From assembly GCF_018729455.1 (NCBI RefSeq), contig NZ_JAHHZF010000004.1:276771-340770 (forward strand): 64,000 nucleotides of DNA, in the 5' to 3' direction. Positions 18,446 through 26,633 of this stretch are shown here, piece after piece. This stretch comes from Prosthecodimorpha staleyi (GTDB taxonomy: Bacteria; Pseudomonadota; Alphaproteobacteria; Rhizobiales; Ancalomicrobiaceae). Position numbers and translations under genes: made by a program. The number at the start of each line of letters is the position of its first letter. Position 1 is the first letter of the stretch. A model generated the notes under the pieces. That model was not told the DNA's origin. It searched no databases and was given only the letters and a program-made list of their open reading frames with translations.

Positions 18446-19142
18446 ACTGGCCGGGATCGATGTCCGCTACGGACATAAGCGTGCGCTCGAAGGCGTTTCG
18501 ATGCGCGTAGGCAAGGGCGAGATCGTCACGCTGATCGGCTCCAACGGTGCCGGCAAGACCACCGCGCTGAAGACCATGTCGGGCCTCATCCGACCGGCCG
18601 CAGGGGAAATCCGTTTCGAGGGCGAACGGATCGACCGGTTGCCGCCGCACCGGATCATCGAGCGCGGCCTGGTGCAGGTGCCGGAAGGGCGGCTGCTGTT
18701 TCCCGACATGACCGTCATGGAGCATCTCGACCTCGGCGGCCATCGCGCCCGCTCGGACCAGCCCGCAGCGAAGCGGCTGGACGGGGTCCTGTCGCTGTTT
18801 CCGATCCTGGCGGAACGGCGCGCCCAGAAGGCCGGCACGCTCAGCGGCGGCCAGCAGCAGATGCTGGCGATCGGCCGTGCCCTGATGGCGGCGCCGCGCT
18901 TCCTGATGCTCGACGAACCCTCCCTCGGCCTCGCGCCCGTGATGGTCGACCTGCTCGCCGACGCGATCCGGACGATGCACGCCTCGGGGATCACCATCCT
19001 GGTCGTCGAGCAGCGCGTCGACCTGGCGCTGAGCCTCGCGAATCGGGGCTATGTGCTGGAGACCGGCCGGATCGTGATAGAGGACAGCGCCGATCGGCTC
19101 CTGTCCGATACCCGCATCAAGTCCGCCTATCTGGGGATCTGA
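18438..19142 (+). CDS. livF: Branched-chain-type ABC ATPase LivF
   Basis: 234-residue ATPase, the usual LivF length. LELAGIDVRYGHKRALEGVS start, Walker A GSNGAGKTT, LVQVPEGRLLFPDMTVMEHL, signature LSGGQQQM, Walker B MLDEPSLGLAP and VVEQRVDLAL H-loop. It completes the five-part importer. The alpha/beta-hydrolase gene starts four bases after it, so it too belongs to the transcript. Confidence 0.93.
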   Translation: MLELAGIDVRYGHKRALEGVSMRVGKGEIVTLIGSNGAGKTTALKTMSGLIRPAAGEIRFEGERIDRLPPHRIIERGLVQVPEGRLLFPDMTVMEHLDLGGHRARSDQPAAKRLDGVLSLFPILAERRAQKAGTLSGGQQQMLAIGRALMAAPRFLMLDEPSLGLAPVMVDLLADAIRTMHASGITILVVEQRVDLALSLANRGYVLETGRIVIEDSADRLLSDTRIKSAYLGI

Positions 19143-19145
19143 GCC

Positions 19146-20741
19146 ATGACGCCGCGTGCCGCCATGGTCACCATCGGGTCCGGGCAGATGCGCCTGTTCC
19201 GGGCCGGGCAGGGTCCGGCCGTCGCCGTCCTGCCGGATCTCGCCGAGGCGGCGGTCGTCGTCGCGGCCCGGCTGGCGGCCGCGATCCCGTCGGTGGCCTG
19301 GACCGTGCTGGAACTGCCGGGCATCGGCGGATCGGCCGAGATCGCGCCCGCCACACATGCCGAAGCGGTCGCCGCGGTGGCGGCGGCGCTGGCGACCGCC
19401 GGATTGTCGGAAGCGCCGATCCTGGCCGAAGGATTCGGTGCCGCCTTCCTACCGGCCGGCCATGCCGGTGCCCGAACCGTGGTCACCGGCGCCTGCCGGG
19501 CGCGGGCCTGGACGGCGTCCGGACGGGTCCTGCCGGATATCGCGCCGCGCGCGGACGGCAGCCATCTGCCCGCCCTGTTCGCCCATCTGCGCGACGCCGC
19601 CATTCTCGATCCGGCCGATCCGCTCCGGCCGCTGCGCGACGGCCCGCCCCTGCCGGACGCCGATGCCCTGCACGAAGCGCTGATCGCTGCGGCCGTCGCC
19701 CCGCATCGCTACCAGACACTCTGCCGGCTGGCCGCCGCGGCCATCCGCGACGGGCTGCCCGACCGCCCCGATGTCGACTGGCGCGACGCGCCGGCCGCGG
19801 CGGCGGCGCTCGCCCGGTCCGATCCCGCCGCCGCACCTCTGGCTGCCGCCGCGCCGCTCGGGCCGGGCCGGATCTGGCAGGATCATGTCGACATCCCCGA
19901 GGCGCGGGTGCATCTGCGCCGTGCGGGCTCGGGCTCAGGCTTGGGTACGGGCGCCGGAAACCGGCCGCTCTTCGTCCTGCAATCGGCGCCCGGCTCCGCC
20001 GCGCCGCTGCGGGACGTGATCCTCGGCCTTTCCGAGGGTCGCAGCGTGATCGCGCCGGACTATCCGGGCAACGGCGATTCCACCAAGCCGGACGGGCCGA
20101 TCGACATCGCGCGCCTCGCCGGCTGGATGTGGCAGACCGCCGATGCGCTCGGCATCGACGGCTGCGACCTCTGGGGGACCCATACGGGGGCGCTGGTGGC
20201 ATTGGAAATGGCCATCCAGGCGCCGCACCGCGCCGGGCGGCTGGTCCTGGAGGCGCCGCCGATCCTGTCCGGCGGCTTCACGGCCGACATCCTCGCCCAC
20301 TATCTGCCGCCGCTCCGCCCCGATCCGTTCGGCCTGCATGTCTGGCAGGCCTGGACGATGCGCCGGGACATGTTCCTGTTCTGGCCGTGGTACCGGCGCG
20401 AACGCGCCGCCGGGCGCGCCCTCGGCCTGCCGGACCCGGACATGCTGCACGACTGGACCGTGGGCCTCCTGAAGAGCGGCCGCAGCTACGACCGCAGCTA
20501 CCGGGCGGCGTTCGAGTATCCGACCGCAGAGCGCCTCGCGCGGCTCGAACGCCCCGCCCTGCTCTGCGCCGGCCCGACCGACATGCTGGTCGATGCCCTG
20601 GAGGCCGCCCGCCGGATCGCGCCCGACCGGATCACGATCGATGCGACGCCGGCCACCGTCTGGTACCCGAACCAACCCGACGATGCCCGCCGGGAAACGA
20701 TCCGCCGCTACGCCCGTTTTCTGGACGGTGCGGCGGGATAG
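19146..20741 (+). CDS. Two-domain alpha/beta-hydrolase-like protein with altered nucleophile elbows
   Basis: 531 residues. The C-terminal half (about 270-530) is a recognisable alpha/beta-hydrolase: SAPGSAAPLRDVI oxyanion strand, APDYPGNGDST loop, and an elbow DLWGTHTGALVALEMA in which the usual G-x-Ser-x-G reads G-T-His346-T-G; a candidate acid Asp lies in AGPTDMLVDAL. The N-terminal half (1-110) looks like a degraded copy of the same fold: ELPGIGGSAE and an elbow ILAEGFGAAF with Phe97 where Ser is expected. Acts presumably on an intermediate or CoA/ester of the cluster, or is a binding protein. No signal peptide. Confidence 0.75.
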   Translation: MTPRAAMVTIGSGQMRLFRAGQGPAVAVLPDLAEAAVVVAARLAAAIPSVAWTVLELPGIGGSAEIAPATHAEAVAAVAAALATAGLSEAPILAEGFGAAFLPAGHAGARTVVTGACRARAWTASGRVLPDIAPRADGSHLPALFAHLRDAAILDPADPLRPLRDGPPLPDADALHEALIAAAVAPHRYQTLCRLAAAAIRDGLPDRPDVDWRDAPAAAAALARSDPAAAPLAAAAPLGPGRIWQDHVDIPEARVHLRRAGSGSGLGTGAGNRPLFVLQSAPGSAAPLRDVILGLSEGRSVIAPDYPGNGDSTKPDGPIDIARLAGWMWQTADALGIDGCDLWGTHTGALVALEMAIQAPHRAGRLVLEAPPILSGGFTADILAHYLPPLRPDPFGLHVWQAWTMRRDMFLFWPWYRRERAAGRALGLPDPDMLHDWTVGLLKSGRSYDRSYRAAFEYPTAERLARLERPALLCAGPTDMLVDALEAARRIAPDRITIDATPATVWYPNQPDDARRETIRRYARFLDGAAG

Positions 20742-20858
20742 AACGTGCCGGTTCGCGACGCCGCGGGTCGAGAGGGCGAGCGGATCTCGAATTCCGGCTG
20801 CATGGCGACCGTTTTGGGATATCCTCCGGCCCCACCGTCTTCGGAAGCGATCGCCCCC

Positions 20859-21770
20859 GTGAATCTGCGCTTTCTCGAAACCTTCCTCTGGGTCGCGAAG
20901 CTGCGCAGCTTCTCGACCGCGGCGGAGAAGCTGCACACGACCCAGGCGGCCGTTTCCAATCGCATCGCGACACTGGAACGCGAACTCGGCATCCGCCTGT
21001 TCGAACGCGATCCGCGCACCGTTCGGCTGACGCCGCAGGGACACACGGCGCTGAAGCGGGCGGAGGAGATCGTCCGCCTGACCTCCGAATTCCGGGAATG
21101 CGTCGGCGACGGCGCGCGGCTGAGGGGGCAGATCACGATCGGGACCGTCGATACGATCGTCTACGCCTGGCTTCCGCTGCTGATCGAACAGATGGGCAAT
21201 CGCTACCCGAGCGTCAGCCTCGATCTCAACGTCGATACCAGCCTCAACATCGCCCGCCAGCTTCTGGAGGGCACCGTCGATCTCGGCATCCTGATGGGGC
21301 CGGTGGTCGGGGCGGACATCCGCAATCTCGAAATCTGCCGGTTCGAATGCGAGTGGTTCGCGGCGACCAAGCTCTCGATCCCGGCCGAGCCGTTGGAGCT
21401 GGTCGATCTCGTCCGCTTTCCGATCCTGGCCTATTCGAAGGGATCGCAGCCGCACCACGCCATCCAGCGCCTACTGGAGGCGGCCGGGATCGCGACCGAC
21501 GAGGCACGCATCTACAACACCAACTCGATCGCCACGATGATCCGGCTGCTCTGCGACGGCATCGGCATGACCACCCTGCCGCCGGCCGTGGTGCGCGAGC
21601 CGCTCGCCGCCGGCCTGATCCGGCGCGTCGCCGTCAATGCGCGCATCCCGCCGCTGCATTTCCATGCGGCCTATGCCGATCGACCGGGCAATCCGATCCC
21701 GGCCGCGATCGCCGGCATGGCGTCCGAAATCGCCGCGGATTTCCAGGCTTTCGCCGACCGGATGCTGTAG
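20859..21770 (+). CDS. LysR family transcriptional regulator
   Basis: About 303 residues from GTG 20859 (NLRFLETFLWVAKLRSFSTAAEKLHTTQAAVSNRI: winged HTH), followed by the periplasmic-binding-like effector domain (GQITIGTVDTIVYAWLPLLI; LLEGTVDLGILMGP). The open frame extends to 20745, but the family N-terminus begins at the GTG, and ATG 20802 would add an unrelated lead. It lies between two catabolic blocks and reads in the same direction as both, so which one it controls is unclear; the nitrilase/RraA/PotABCD block just downstream is the more likely target. Confidence 0.9.
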   Translation: MNLRFLETFLWVAKLRSFSTAAEKLHTTQAAVSNRIATLERELGIRLFERDPRTVRLTPQGHTALKRAEEIVRLTSEFRECVGDGARLRGQITIGTVDTIVYAWLPLLIEQMGNRYPSVSLDLNVDTSLNIARQLLEGTVDLGILMGPVVGADIRNLEICRFECEWFAATKLSIPAEPLELVDLVRFPILAYSKGSQPHHAIQRLLEAAGIATDEARIYNTNSIATMIRLLCDGIGMTTLPPAVVREPLAAGLIRRVAVNARIPPLHFHAAYADRPGNPIPAAIAGMASEIAADFQAFADRML

Positions 21771-21813
21771 CGGCACGCGTCCGGACCCGCGGCCGTCTTC
21801 TGCCCAAGGCGTG

Positions 21814-21823
21814 ATCTATAGAT
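21814..21823. promoter_or_regulatory. Short palindrome in front of the nitrilase gene
   Basis: ATCTATAGAT, a perfect 10-bp palindrome in an AT-rich island (ctatagatttttcttg) within the otherwise GC-rich 141-base gap between the LysR gene and the nitrilase gene. It could be part of the promoter or the LysR binding site for the downstream operon. The evidence is position and base composition only. Confidence 0.3.
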
Positions 21824-21911
21824 TTTTCTTGTCGATCCGGATCAGCATTTCGCGTTTGCCGACCGCACCGGCCTTTGGTCTCCTGCTGGCGTGGAGCCAG
21901 AAGGAAGAGCC

Positions 21912-22715
21912 ATGAAGATCGGCATCGTTCAGATGAACACCCAAGACGACAAGGCGGCCAACCTCGCCGTCGCGTCCCGGCTGGTCGAGCAGATCGCGGC
22001 CGAGGAAAAGGCCGATCTGATCGTGCTGCCGGAATATTATGCCTTCCTCGGGTCCGACCCGCAGGCCGCGCGCGACAGCGCCGAGACGCCGCCGGAGGGC
22101 GATGCCTATCGTACCATGTCGGCGCTCGCCGCACGCCTCAAGGTCACCATCCATGCCGGCTCGATCGTCGAGAAGGACGGCAACGGCTACTTCAACACCA
22201 CCTATGTCTTCGGCCCGGACGGCGCCGAGATTGCCCGCTACCGCAAGATCCACCTGTTCGATGTCGACGTGCCGGGCGGCGTCAGTTACCGCGAATCCGA
22301 CACGGTCGGCCGCGGCGAGGAGGTCGTCACTTATCAGGTCGCGGGCCGCACCGTCGGCTGCTCGATCTGCTACGACCTGCGCTTCCCCGAACTGTTCCGG
22401 GCCCTGCGCGACAAGGGCGCCGAGGTGATCGTGCTGCCGGCGGCCTTCACCCTCCTGACCGGCAAGGACCACTGGGAGGTTCTGCTGCGGGCGCGCGCCA
22501 TCGAGACCCAGTGCTGGATCGCCGCCTCCGCGCAGGTGTTCGCCCATGCCGGCGGCACCAAGGCCTGCTTCGGGCATTCGATGGTGATCGACCCCTGGGG
22601 TCAGGTCACCGCGATGGTTCCCGACATGGTCGGCACCGCCGCCGCGCGCCTCGATTTCGACCGGATGGCGGATATCCGCACCAAGCTGCCGGTCGCCAAC
22701 CACCACGTGCTCTGA
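21912..22715 (+). CDS. Carbon-nitrogen hydrolase (nitrilase superfamily, Nit1/Nit2-like amidase)
   Basis: 267-residue cytosolic amidase. The catalytic triad is visible: Glu41 (IVLPEYY), Lys112 (YRKIHLF) and Cys153 (GCSICYDLRFPE). DHWEVLLRARAIETQCWIAASAQ and GHSMVIDPWGQV are the dimer and C-terminal family motifs. Closest in pattern to omega-amidase/deaminated-glutathione amidase, which hydrolyse 2-oxo-acid amides. SD AAGGAAGAG precedes the ATG at 21912. First gene of a block with the RraA-like protein and a PotABCD-type importer. Confidence 0.9.
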   Translation: MKIGIVQMNTQDDKAANLAVASRLVEQIAAEEKADLIVLPEYYAFLGSDPQAARDSAETPPEGDAYRTMSALAARLKVTIHAGSIVEKDGNGYFNTTYVFGPDGAEIARYRKIHLFDVDVPGGVSYRESDTVGRGEEVVTYQVAGRTVGCSICYDLRFPELFRALRDKGAEVIVLPAAFTLLTGKDHWEVLLRARAIETQCWIAASAQVFAHAGGTKACFGHSMVIDPWGQVTAMVPDMVGTAAARLDFDRMADIRTKLPVANHHVL

Positions 22716-22736
22716 CCCGCCGGAGGCACCCTTCCG

Positions 22737-23402
22737 ATGTTCGACATCAACCCGATGCCGCCGCAGATTCCGGCCGATCTCATCGCCCTTCTCGAGCAGG
22801 TCGAGACCGCGACGGTCGGCCATGTGCTCCATTCCGGCTTCGTCGACCGCCGGATCAGCGCCGTCCTGCCGGGCAAGCGCGTCGCCGGCACGGCGGTCAC
22901 CATCCGCATTCCGCACGCCGATTCCGCGCTGCTGCACTGGCTGACGGCGGAAGTCCGGCCCGGCGACATCGTGCTGGTCGACCGCTGCGGCGACGACCGG
23001 CATGCCTGCTGGGGCGGCGTCATCACCAATGTCATGAAGCAGGCGGGCGTGAAGGCCGGCGTCATCGACGGCCCGGCGACCGACTTCTCCGAGATCGTCC
23101 GCGTCGACATGCCGATCTGGTGCCGCGGCCCCTCGCCGATCACCACCAAGCTGATCGGCTCCGAGGGGGCCGTAAACGTACCGATTTCGGTCGGCGGTCA
23201 GGTCGTCCATCCCGGCGATGCGGTCCTCTGCGACGAGAGCGGCGTGATCGTGCTCGATCCGGCGCGTGCCCGCGCGGTCGCCGAGAAGGCGCTCCAGATG
23301 CAGGCGGCCGAACTGGTGCTGCTCGAACGGCTGCGCAACGGCGAACGGCTGCCGGACATCAGCGGCGCGCGCGCCATGGTGGACGCCAAGCGGCGGGCCT
23401 GA
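22737..23402 (+). CDS. RraA-like / oxaloacetate decarboxylase-aldolase family protein with altered active site
   Basis: 221 residues of the RraA/HMG-aldolase fold: TATVGHVLHSGF, VAGTAVTIRI, RPGDIVLVDRCGDDRHACWGG and AGVKAGVIDGPATDFSEI. In catalytic members the last motif is DGxxRD, where Arg binds the substrate carboxylate; here Thr115 replaces that Arg while Asp116 is kept. So it may act on a different substrate, or not be an aldolase. It is 21 bases after the nitrilase and is followed by the importer's binding protein, suggesting a shared catabolic route. Confidence 0.82.
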   Translation: MFDINPMPPQIPADLIALLEQVETATVGHVLHSGFVDRRISAVLPGKRVAGTAVTIRIPHADSALLHWLTAEVRPGDIVLVDRCGDDRHACWGGVITNVMKQAGVKAGVIDGPATDFSEIVRVDMPIWCRGPSPITTKLIGSEGAVNVPISVGGQVVHPGDAVLCDESGVIVLDPARARAVAEKALQMQAAELVLLERLRNGERLPDISGARAMVDAKRRA

Positions 23403-23456
23403 TCGGGGGCAAGGCCGGTCGGCAATCGGATCCAGGGACAACAGGGGAAGGACGAG

Positions 23457-24506
23457 ATGATGGATAGGCGTCACTTTGCGAAGACGGTTCTGGCTTTTGC
23501 ATGCGGCCTCGCGGCCGTTCCGGCTTCGGCGGCGGAAACCGTGACCCTGATGGCCTATACGGGCCTGTTTCAGGATCGCTACACCCAGGCCGTCCTCGCG
23601 CCCTTCGAGAAGGCCAACCCGGATATCAAGGTCGTCTTCGCCCCGCAGCCCAGCTCGGGGGCCATGATCGGCCAGTTGCGCGCGCAGAAGGCGGCGCCGC
23701 AGGTCGACGTGGTGATCATGGACGTGTCCGTCGCCAAGGCCGGGGCCGACGAGGGCCTGTTCGTCAAGCTGGAGGCCAAGGACCTGCCGGTCATCGACGA
23801 ACTCTATCCCAATGCGCGCATCCCGGAAATCGCCGGCGTGGCGGTGACCTTCGACAATCTCGTGCTGATCTACAACGCGGAAGCCTGGCCGACGCCGCCC
23901 AAGGGCCTCGCCGACATGGCGACGCCGGCTGCCAAGGGCAAGGTCGTGATTCCGGGCATTCCGGACATCCAGGGCATGTCGATGGTGGCCATTCTCGACA
24001 AGAAGAACGGCGGCCCCGGCGTCGAGGGCAAGTTCGCCAAGGGCATCGAAGCCATGGAGGCGATCGCACCGAACGTGCAGACCTGGGAGCCGAAGCCGGA
24101 GGTCTATGCACCGGTCATCGCCGGTCAGGCGACCATCGGGGTCGGCTGGAATGCGCGCGCCCAGGTCAACACGGACACGTCCGGCGGCAAGATGAAGGCC
24201 GTCATCCCGGCCGAGGGAACCGCGTTCCAGATCAACACGATCAACCTGGTCCAGGGCGCGCCCCAAAGCGCCGCGGCGCGCAAGTTCATCGCCTATGCGC
24301 TGTCGGCGGAGGCCCAGAAGACCTTCACCGAGACGATGTTCTACGCGCCGACCAACGCCAAGGCGCAGATCGCGCCTGCGGCGATCGACCGGACTGCGGT
24401 CAAATCGCTCGACAAGGTCGTCCCGATCGACTGGCTGGCCGTCGCCAAGGTGCGCGACCAGGTCGCCGAGGCCTGGCGCCGCAAGGTGATCCCGCTGTCC
24501 CGCTGA
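23457..24506 (+). CDS. ABC transporter substrate-binding protein, polyamine/2-aminoethylphosphonate-like (PotD class)
   Basis: 349 residues. The N-terminus MMDRRHFAKTVLAFACG has a basic head and hydrophobic core ending ASAAE, consistent with export. The mature protein is an SBP_bac type-2 fold: VTLMAYTGLFQDRYTQAVLAPFEKANP, AQKAAPQVDVVIMDVSV, GVAVTFDNLVLIYN and INLVQGAPQSAAARKFIAYALS. Ligand unknown. Two start ATGs are adjacent (23457, 23460). It is followed by tandem stem-loops and the ATPase and two permease genes. Confidence 0.9.
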   Translation: MMDRRHFAKTVLAFACGLAAVPASAAETVTLMAYTGLFQDRYTQAVLAPFEKANPDIKVVFAPQPSSGAMIGQLRAQKAAPQVDVVIMDVSVAKAGADEGLFVKLEAKDLPVIDELYPNARIPEIAGVAVTFDNLVLIYNAEAWPTPPKGLADMATPAAKGKVVIPGIPDIQGMSMVAILDKKNGGPGVEGKFAKGIEAMEAIAPNVQTWEPKPEVYAPVIAGQATIGVGWNARAQVNTDTSGGKMKAVIPAEGTAFQINTINLVQGAPQSAAARKFIAYALSAEAQKTFTETMFYAPTNAKAQIAPAAIDRTAVKSLDKVVPIDWLAVAKVRDQVAEAWRRKVIPLSR

Positions 24507-24519
24507 CCGCCGCCGGCAT

Positions 24520-24538
24520 GGCGGCCGATCCGGCCGCC
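24520..24538. terminator. First stem-loop after PotD-like gene
   Basis: Exact arms ggcggccg (24520-24527) and cggccgcc (24531-24538) with loop ATC, 14 bases behind the binding-protein stop. It forms a pair with the hairpin at 24561-24585 in the 127-base gap before the ATPase. Confidence 0.45.
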
Positions 24539-24560
24539 TCGTCGCCGACCCGTCATTCCG

Positions 24561-24585
24561 CACCCGCCGGCCTTGCCGGCGGGTG
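24561..24585. terminator. Second stem-loop after PotD-like gene
   Basis: Exact 10-bp arms cacccgccgg (24561-24570) and ccggcgggtg (24576-24585), loop CCTTG. Lies between the binding-protein gene and the ATPase gene; no T-run follows. A likely attenuator or 3' stabiliser. Confidence 0.5.
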
Positions 24586-24633
24586 ACGAGACGACGCATC
24601 CTTTGCGGATCGCCAGTGATCGAGCGGGACCCC

Positions 24634-25746
24634 ATGATGCATCAGGCACCGACCGCCATGACCATTGCCGGAACCGGGCCGGCGCGCGGACAGGGCTTCC
24701 TGTCCCTGCAGGCGCTGACGCGGCGCTACCACGACTTCGTGGCCGTCGACGCCGTCGATCTCGATGTCGGCAAGGGCGAGTTCGTCTCCCTGCTCGGCCC
24801 CTCCGGCTGCGGCAAGACCACGACGCTGCGCATGATCGCCGGCCTCGTGCCCGCCTCGGACGGGCGGATCGTGGTCGCCGGCCGGGACATCACCGCCATG
24901 CCGACCTACCGGCGCGACATGGGTCTGGTGTTCCAGAGCTACGCGCTCTTCCCGCATATGACGGTCGCCGGCAACATCGCCTTCGGGCTTGAGATGCGCG
25001 GGTTGCCGAAGGCCGAAATCCGCGCACGGGTCGCCGAGGCGATCGCGATGGTGCGTCTCGACGGCCGCGAGGACCGCAAGCCCGGACAACTGTCGGGCGG
25101 CCAGCAGCAGCGCGTCGCCCTGGCGCGCGCGCTGGTCATCCGGCCGTCGATCCTGCTCCTGGACGAACCGCTGTCCAATCTCGATGCCAAGCTGCGCGAA
25201 GAGATGCGCAACGAAATCCGCGACATCCAGCGCCGGCTCGGCACCACGGCGATCTTCGTCACCCACGACCAGGACGAGGCGCTGACCATGTCGGACCGCG
25301 TCGTGGTCATGAATCACGGCCATATCGAACAGATCGGCACGCCCGAGGATCTCTACGAGCGCCCGGCCTCGCCTTTCGTCGCCGCCTTCGTCGGGCGCAC
25401 CAATCGGCTCGAGGGCGTGCAGCAGGGTTCGACCGTCACGGTCGCCGACCTGACCATCGAGGCGCCGATCCCGAAATCCGGCCCGGTCGAGGTGCTGATC
25501 CGCCCGCACCGGGTCCATGTGGCGCCGCACGGTGCAGCGCCGCCCGCGGGCCGCAATCGCGTCGCCGGGACGATCCGGCGCGCCACCTATGCCGGCAACG
25601 TCGTCCAGTACGAGATCGAGGCCGGGGCGGTGACCATGATCGCCGAGGTGGCCACGGCCGGCATCGGCGGGCTCATCCCGGTCGGCACGGTGGTGACCGC
25701 CGCCTGGGCGGTCGAAGATACCCTGGTCTTCGGGAGGCCTTCGTGA
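24634..25746 (+). CDS. ABC transporter ATPase, PotA type
   Basis: 370 residues. Walker A GPSGCGKTT, Q-loop [23 protein letters not shown], signature [15 protein letters not shown], Walker B ILLLDEPLSNLDAKLRE and H-loop FVTHDQDEAL; the last 110 residues form the TOBE regulatory domain (VEVLIRPHRVHV). This length and domain order are those of spermidine/putrescine-class ATPases. ATG 24634 (or 24637) is preferred over the frame start at 24583. Overlaps the next gene by 4 bases. Confidence 0.92.
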   Translation: MMHQAPTAMTIAGTGPARGQGFLSLQALTRRYHDFVAVDAVDLDVGKGEFVSLLGPSGCGKTTTLRMIAGLVPASDGRIVVAGRDITAMPTYRRDMGLVFQSYALFPHMTVAGNIAFGLEMRGLPKAEIRARVAEAIAMVRLDGREDRKPGQLSGGQQQRVALARALVIRPSILLLDEPLSNLDAKLREEMRNEIRDIQRRLGTTAIFVTHDQDEALTMSDRVVVMNHGHIEQIGTPEDLYERPASPFVAAFVGRTNRLEGVQQGSTVTVADLTIEAPIPKSGPVEVLIRPHRVHVAPHGAAPPAGRNRVAGTIRRATYAGNVVQYEIEAGAVTMIAEVATAGIGGLIPVGTVVTAAWAVEDTLVFGRPS

Positions 25747-26630
25747 GCGCGACGGCGGGCGCGGCCGCCGGCGCCGGATATGCGGCGGACCAGCAGTCCG
25801 GGGGTGGCCTCGTCATCGCCCTGCTGCTGCCGATCGCGCTGGTCAATCTGGTCGGCTTCCTGCTGCCGGTCGTCAATCTGGCGCTGATCTCGCTGCAGGA
25901 GGTGCAGGCGAGCGGCGCCATGACGGGCGGCTGGTCGACGGCGAAATGGGTCTCGGTGGTGACCGACGACTTCTACTGGGAACTGCTCTGGAACACGATC
26001 CGGACGAGCCTCGGCATCACCCTGGCGACGCTGCTGGTCTCCTACCCGATCGCCCTCTACCTGCATCGGTCGAGCGGGCTCTGGCGCAGCGTGCTGCTGG
26101 TCATGGTCATCTCGCCGCTGCTGCTCTCCGCCGTCGTGCGCACCTATGGCTGGATCGCCATCCTGTCCGACCAGGGCGTCGTCAACAGCGTGCTGAAGGC
26201 CTTCGGCGCCGCCGAGCCCTGGCGGCTGATGTTCAATCTGACCGGCGTCACCATCGGCCTGACCGAAATCCTGATGCCCTACATGATCCTGGCCCTGGTT
26301 GCGGGTTTCGGACGCCTCGACCCGCGTGCCGAGGAGGCCGCCGCCACCCTCGGGGCCTCGCCGTTCCGGGTCTTCCGGCGCATCGTGCTGCCGCTGTCCG
26401 TGCCCGGCATCGCGCTCGGCTCGCTGCTGACCTTCGTGCTCGCGGTCTCGTCCTTCATCACGCCGAAGCTGCTCGGCGGCGGCCGGGTCTTCCTGCTCGC
26501 CACCGAGGTCTACGACCAGGCCATCGTGACGCTCGACTGGCCGCTCGCCGCGACCCTGTCGATGATCGTGCTGGTCGTCTTCGGCATCGCGATCGCGGTC
26601 TACGGCCGCCTCGTCCGATCGATCGGGTGA
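25743..26630 (+). CDS. ABC transporter permease, PotB type
   Basis: 295-residue inner-membrane permease with about six helices: a first helix in GLVIALLLPIALVNLVGFLLPVVNLALISLQE and the BPD_transp_1 core from about residue 75. The coupling motif EEAAATLGASPFRVFRRIVLPLSVPGI is intact. GTG start at 25743 overlaps the ATPase stop. Partners the PotC-type permease that begins 4 bases after it. Confidence 0.9.
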   Translation: MSATAGAAAGAGYAADQQSGGGLVIALLLPIALVNLVGFLLPVVNLALISLQEVQASGAMTGGWSTAKWVSVVTDDFYWELLWNTIRTSLGITLATLLVSYPIALYLHRSSGLWRSVLLVMVISPLLLSAVVRTYGWIAILSDQGVVNSVLKAFGAAEPWRLMFNLTGVTIGLTEILMPYMILALVAGFGRLDPRAEEAAATLGASPFRVFRRIVLPLSVPGIALGSLLTFVLAVSSFITPKLLGGGRVFLLATEVYDQAIVTLDWPLAATLSMIVLVVFGIAIAVYGRLVRSIG

Positions 26631-26633
26631 CCC

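Noticed and set aside
21816..24635. 939-residue open frame on the minus strand over the nitrilase, RraA and PotD-type genes
   Set aside because: Opposite three recognisable genes; its protein is rich in Arg, Gly and His without any domain, a normal feature of high-GC codon bias.
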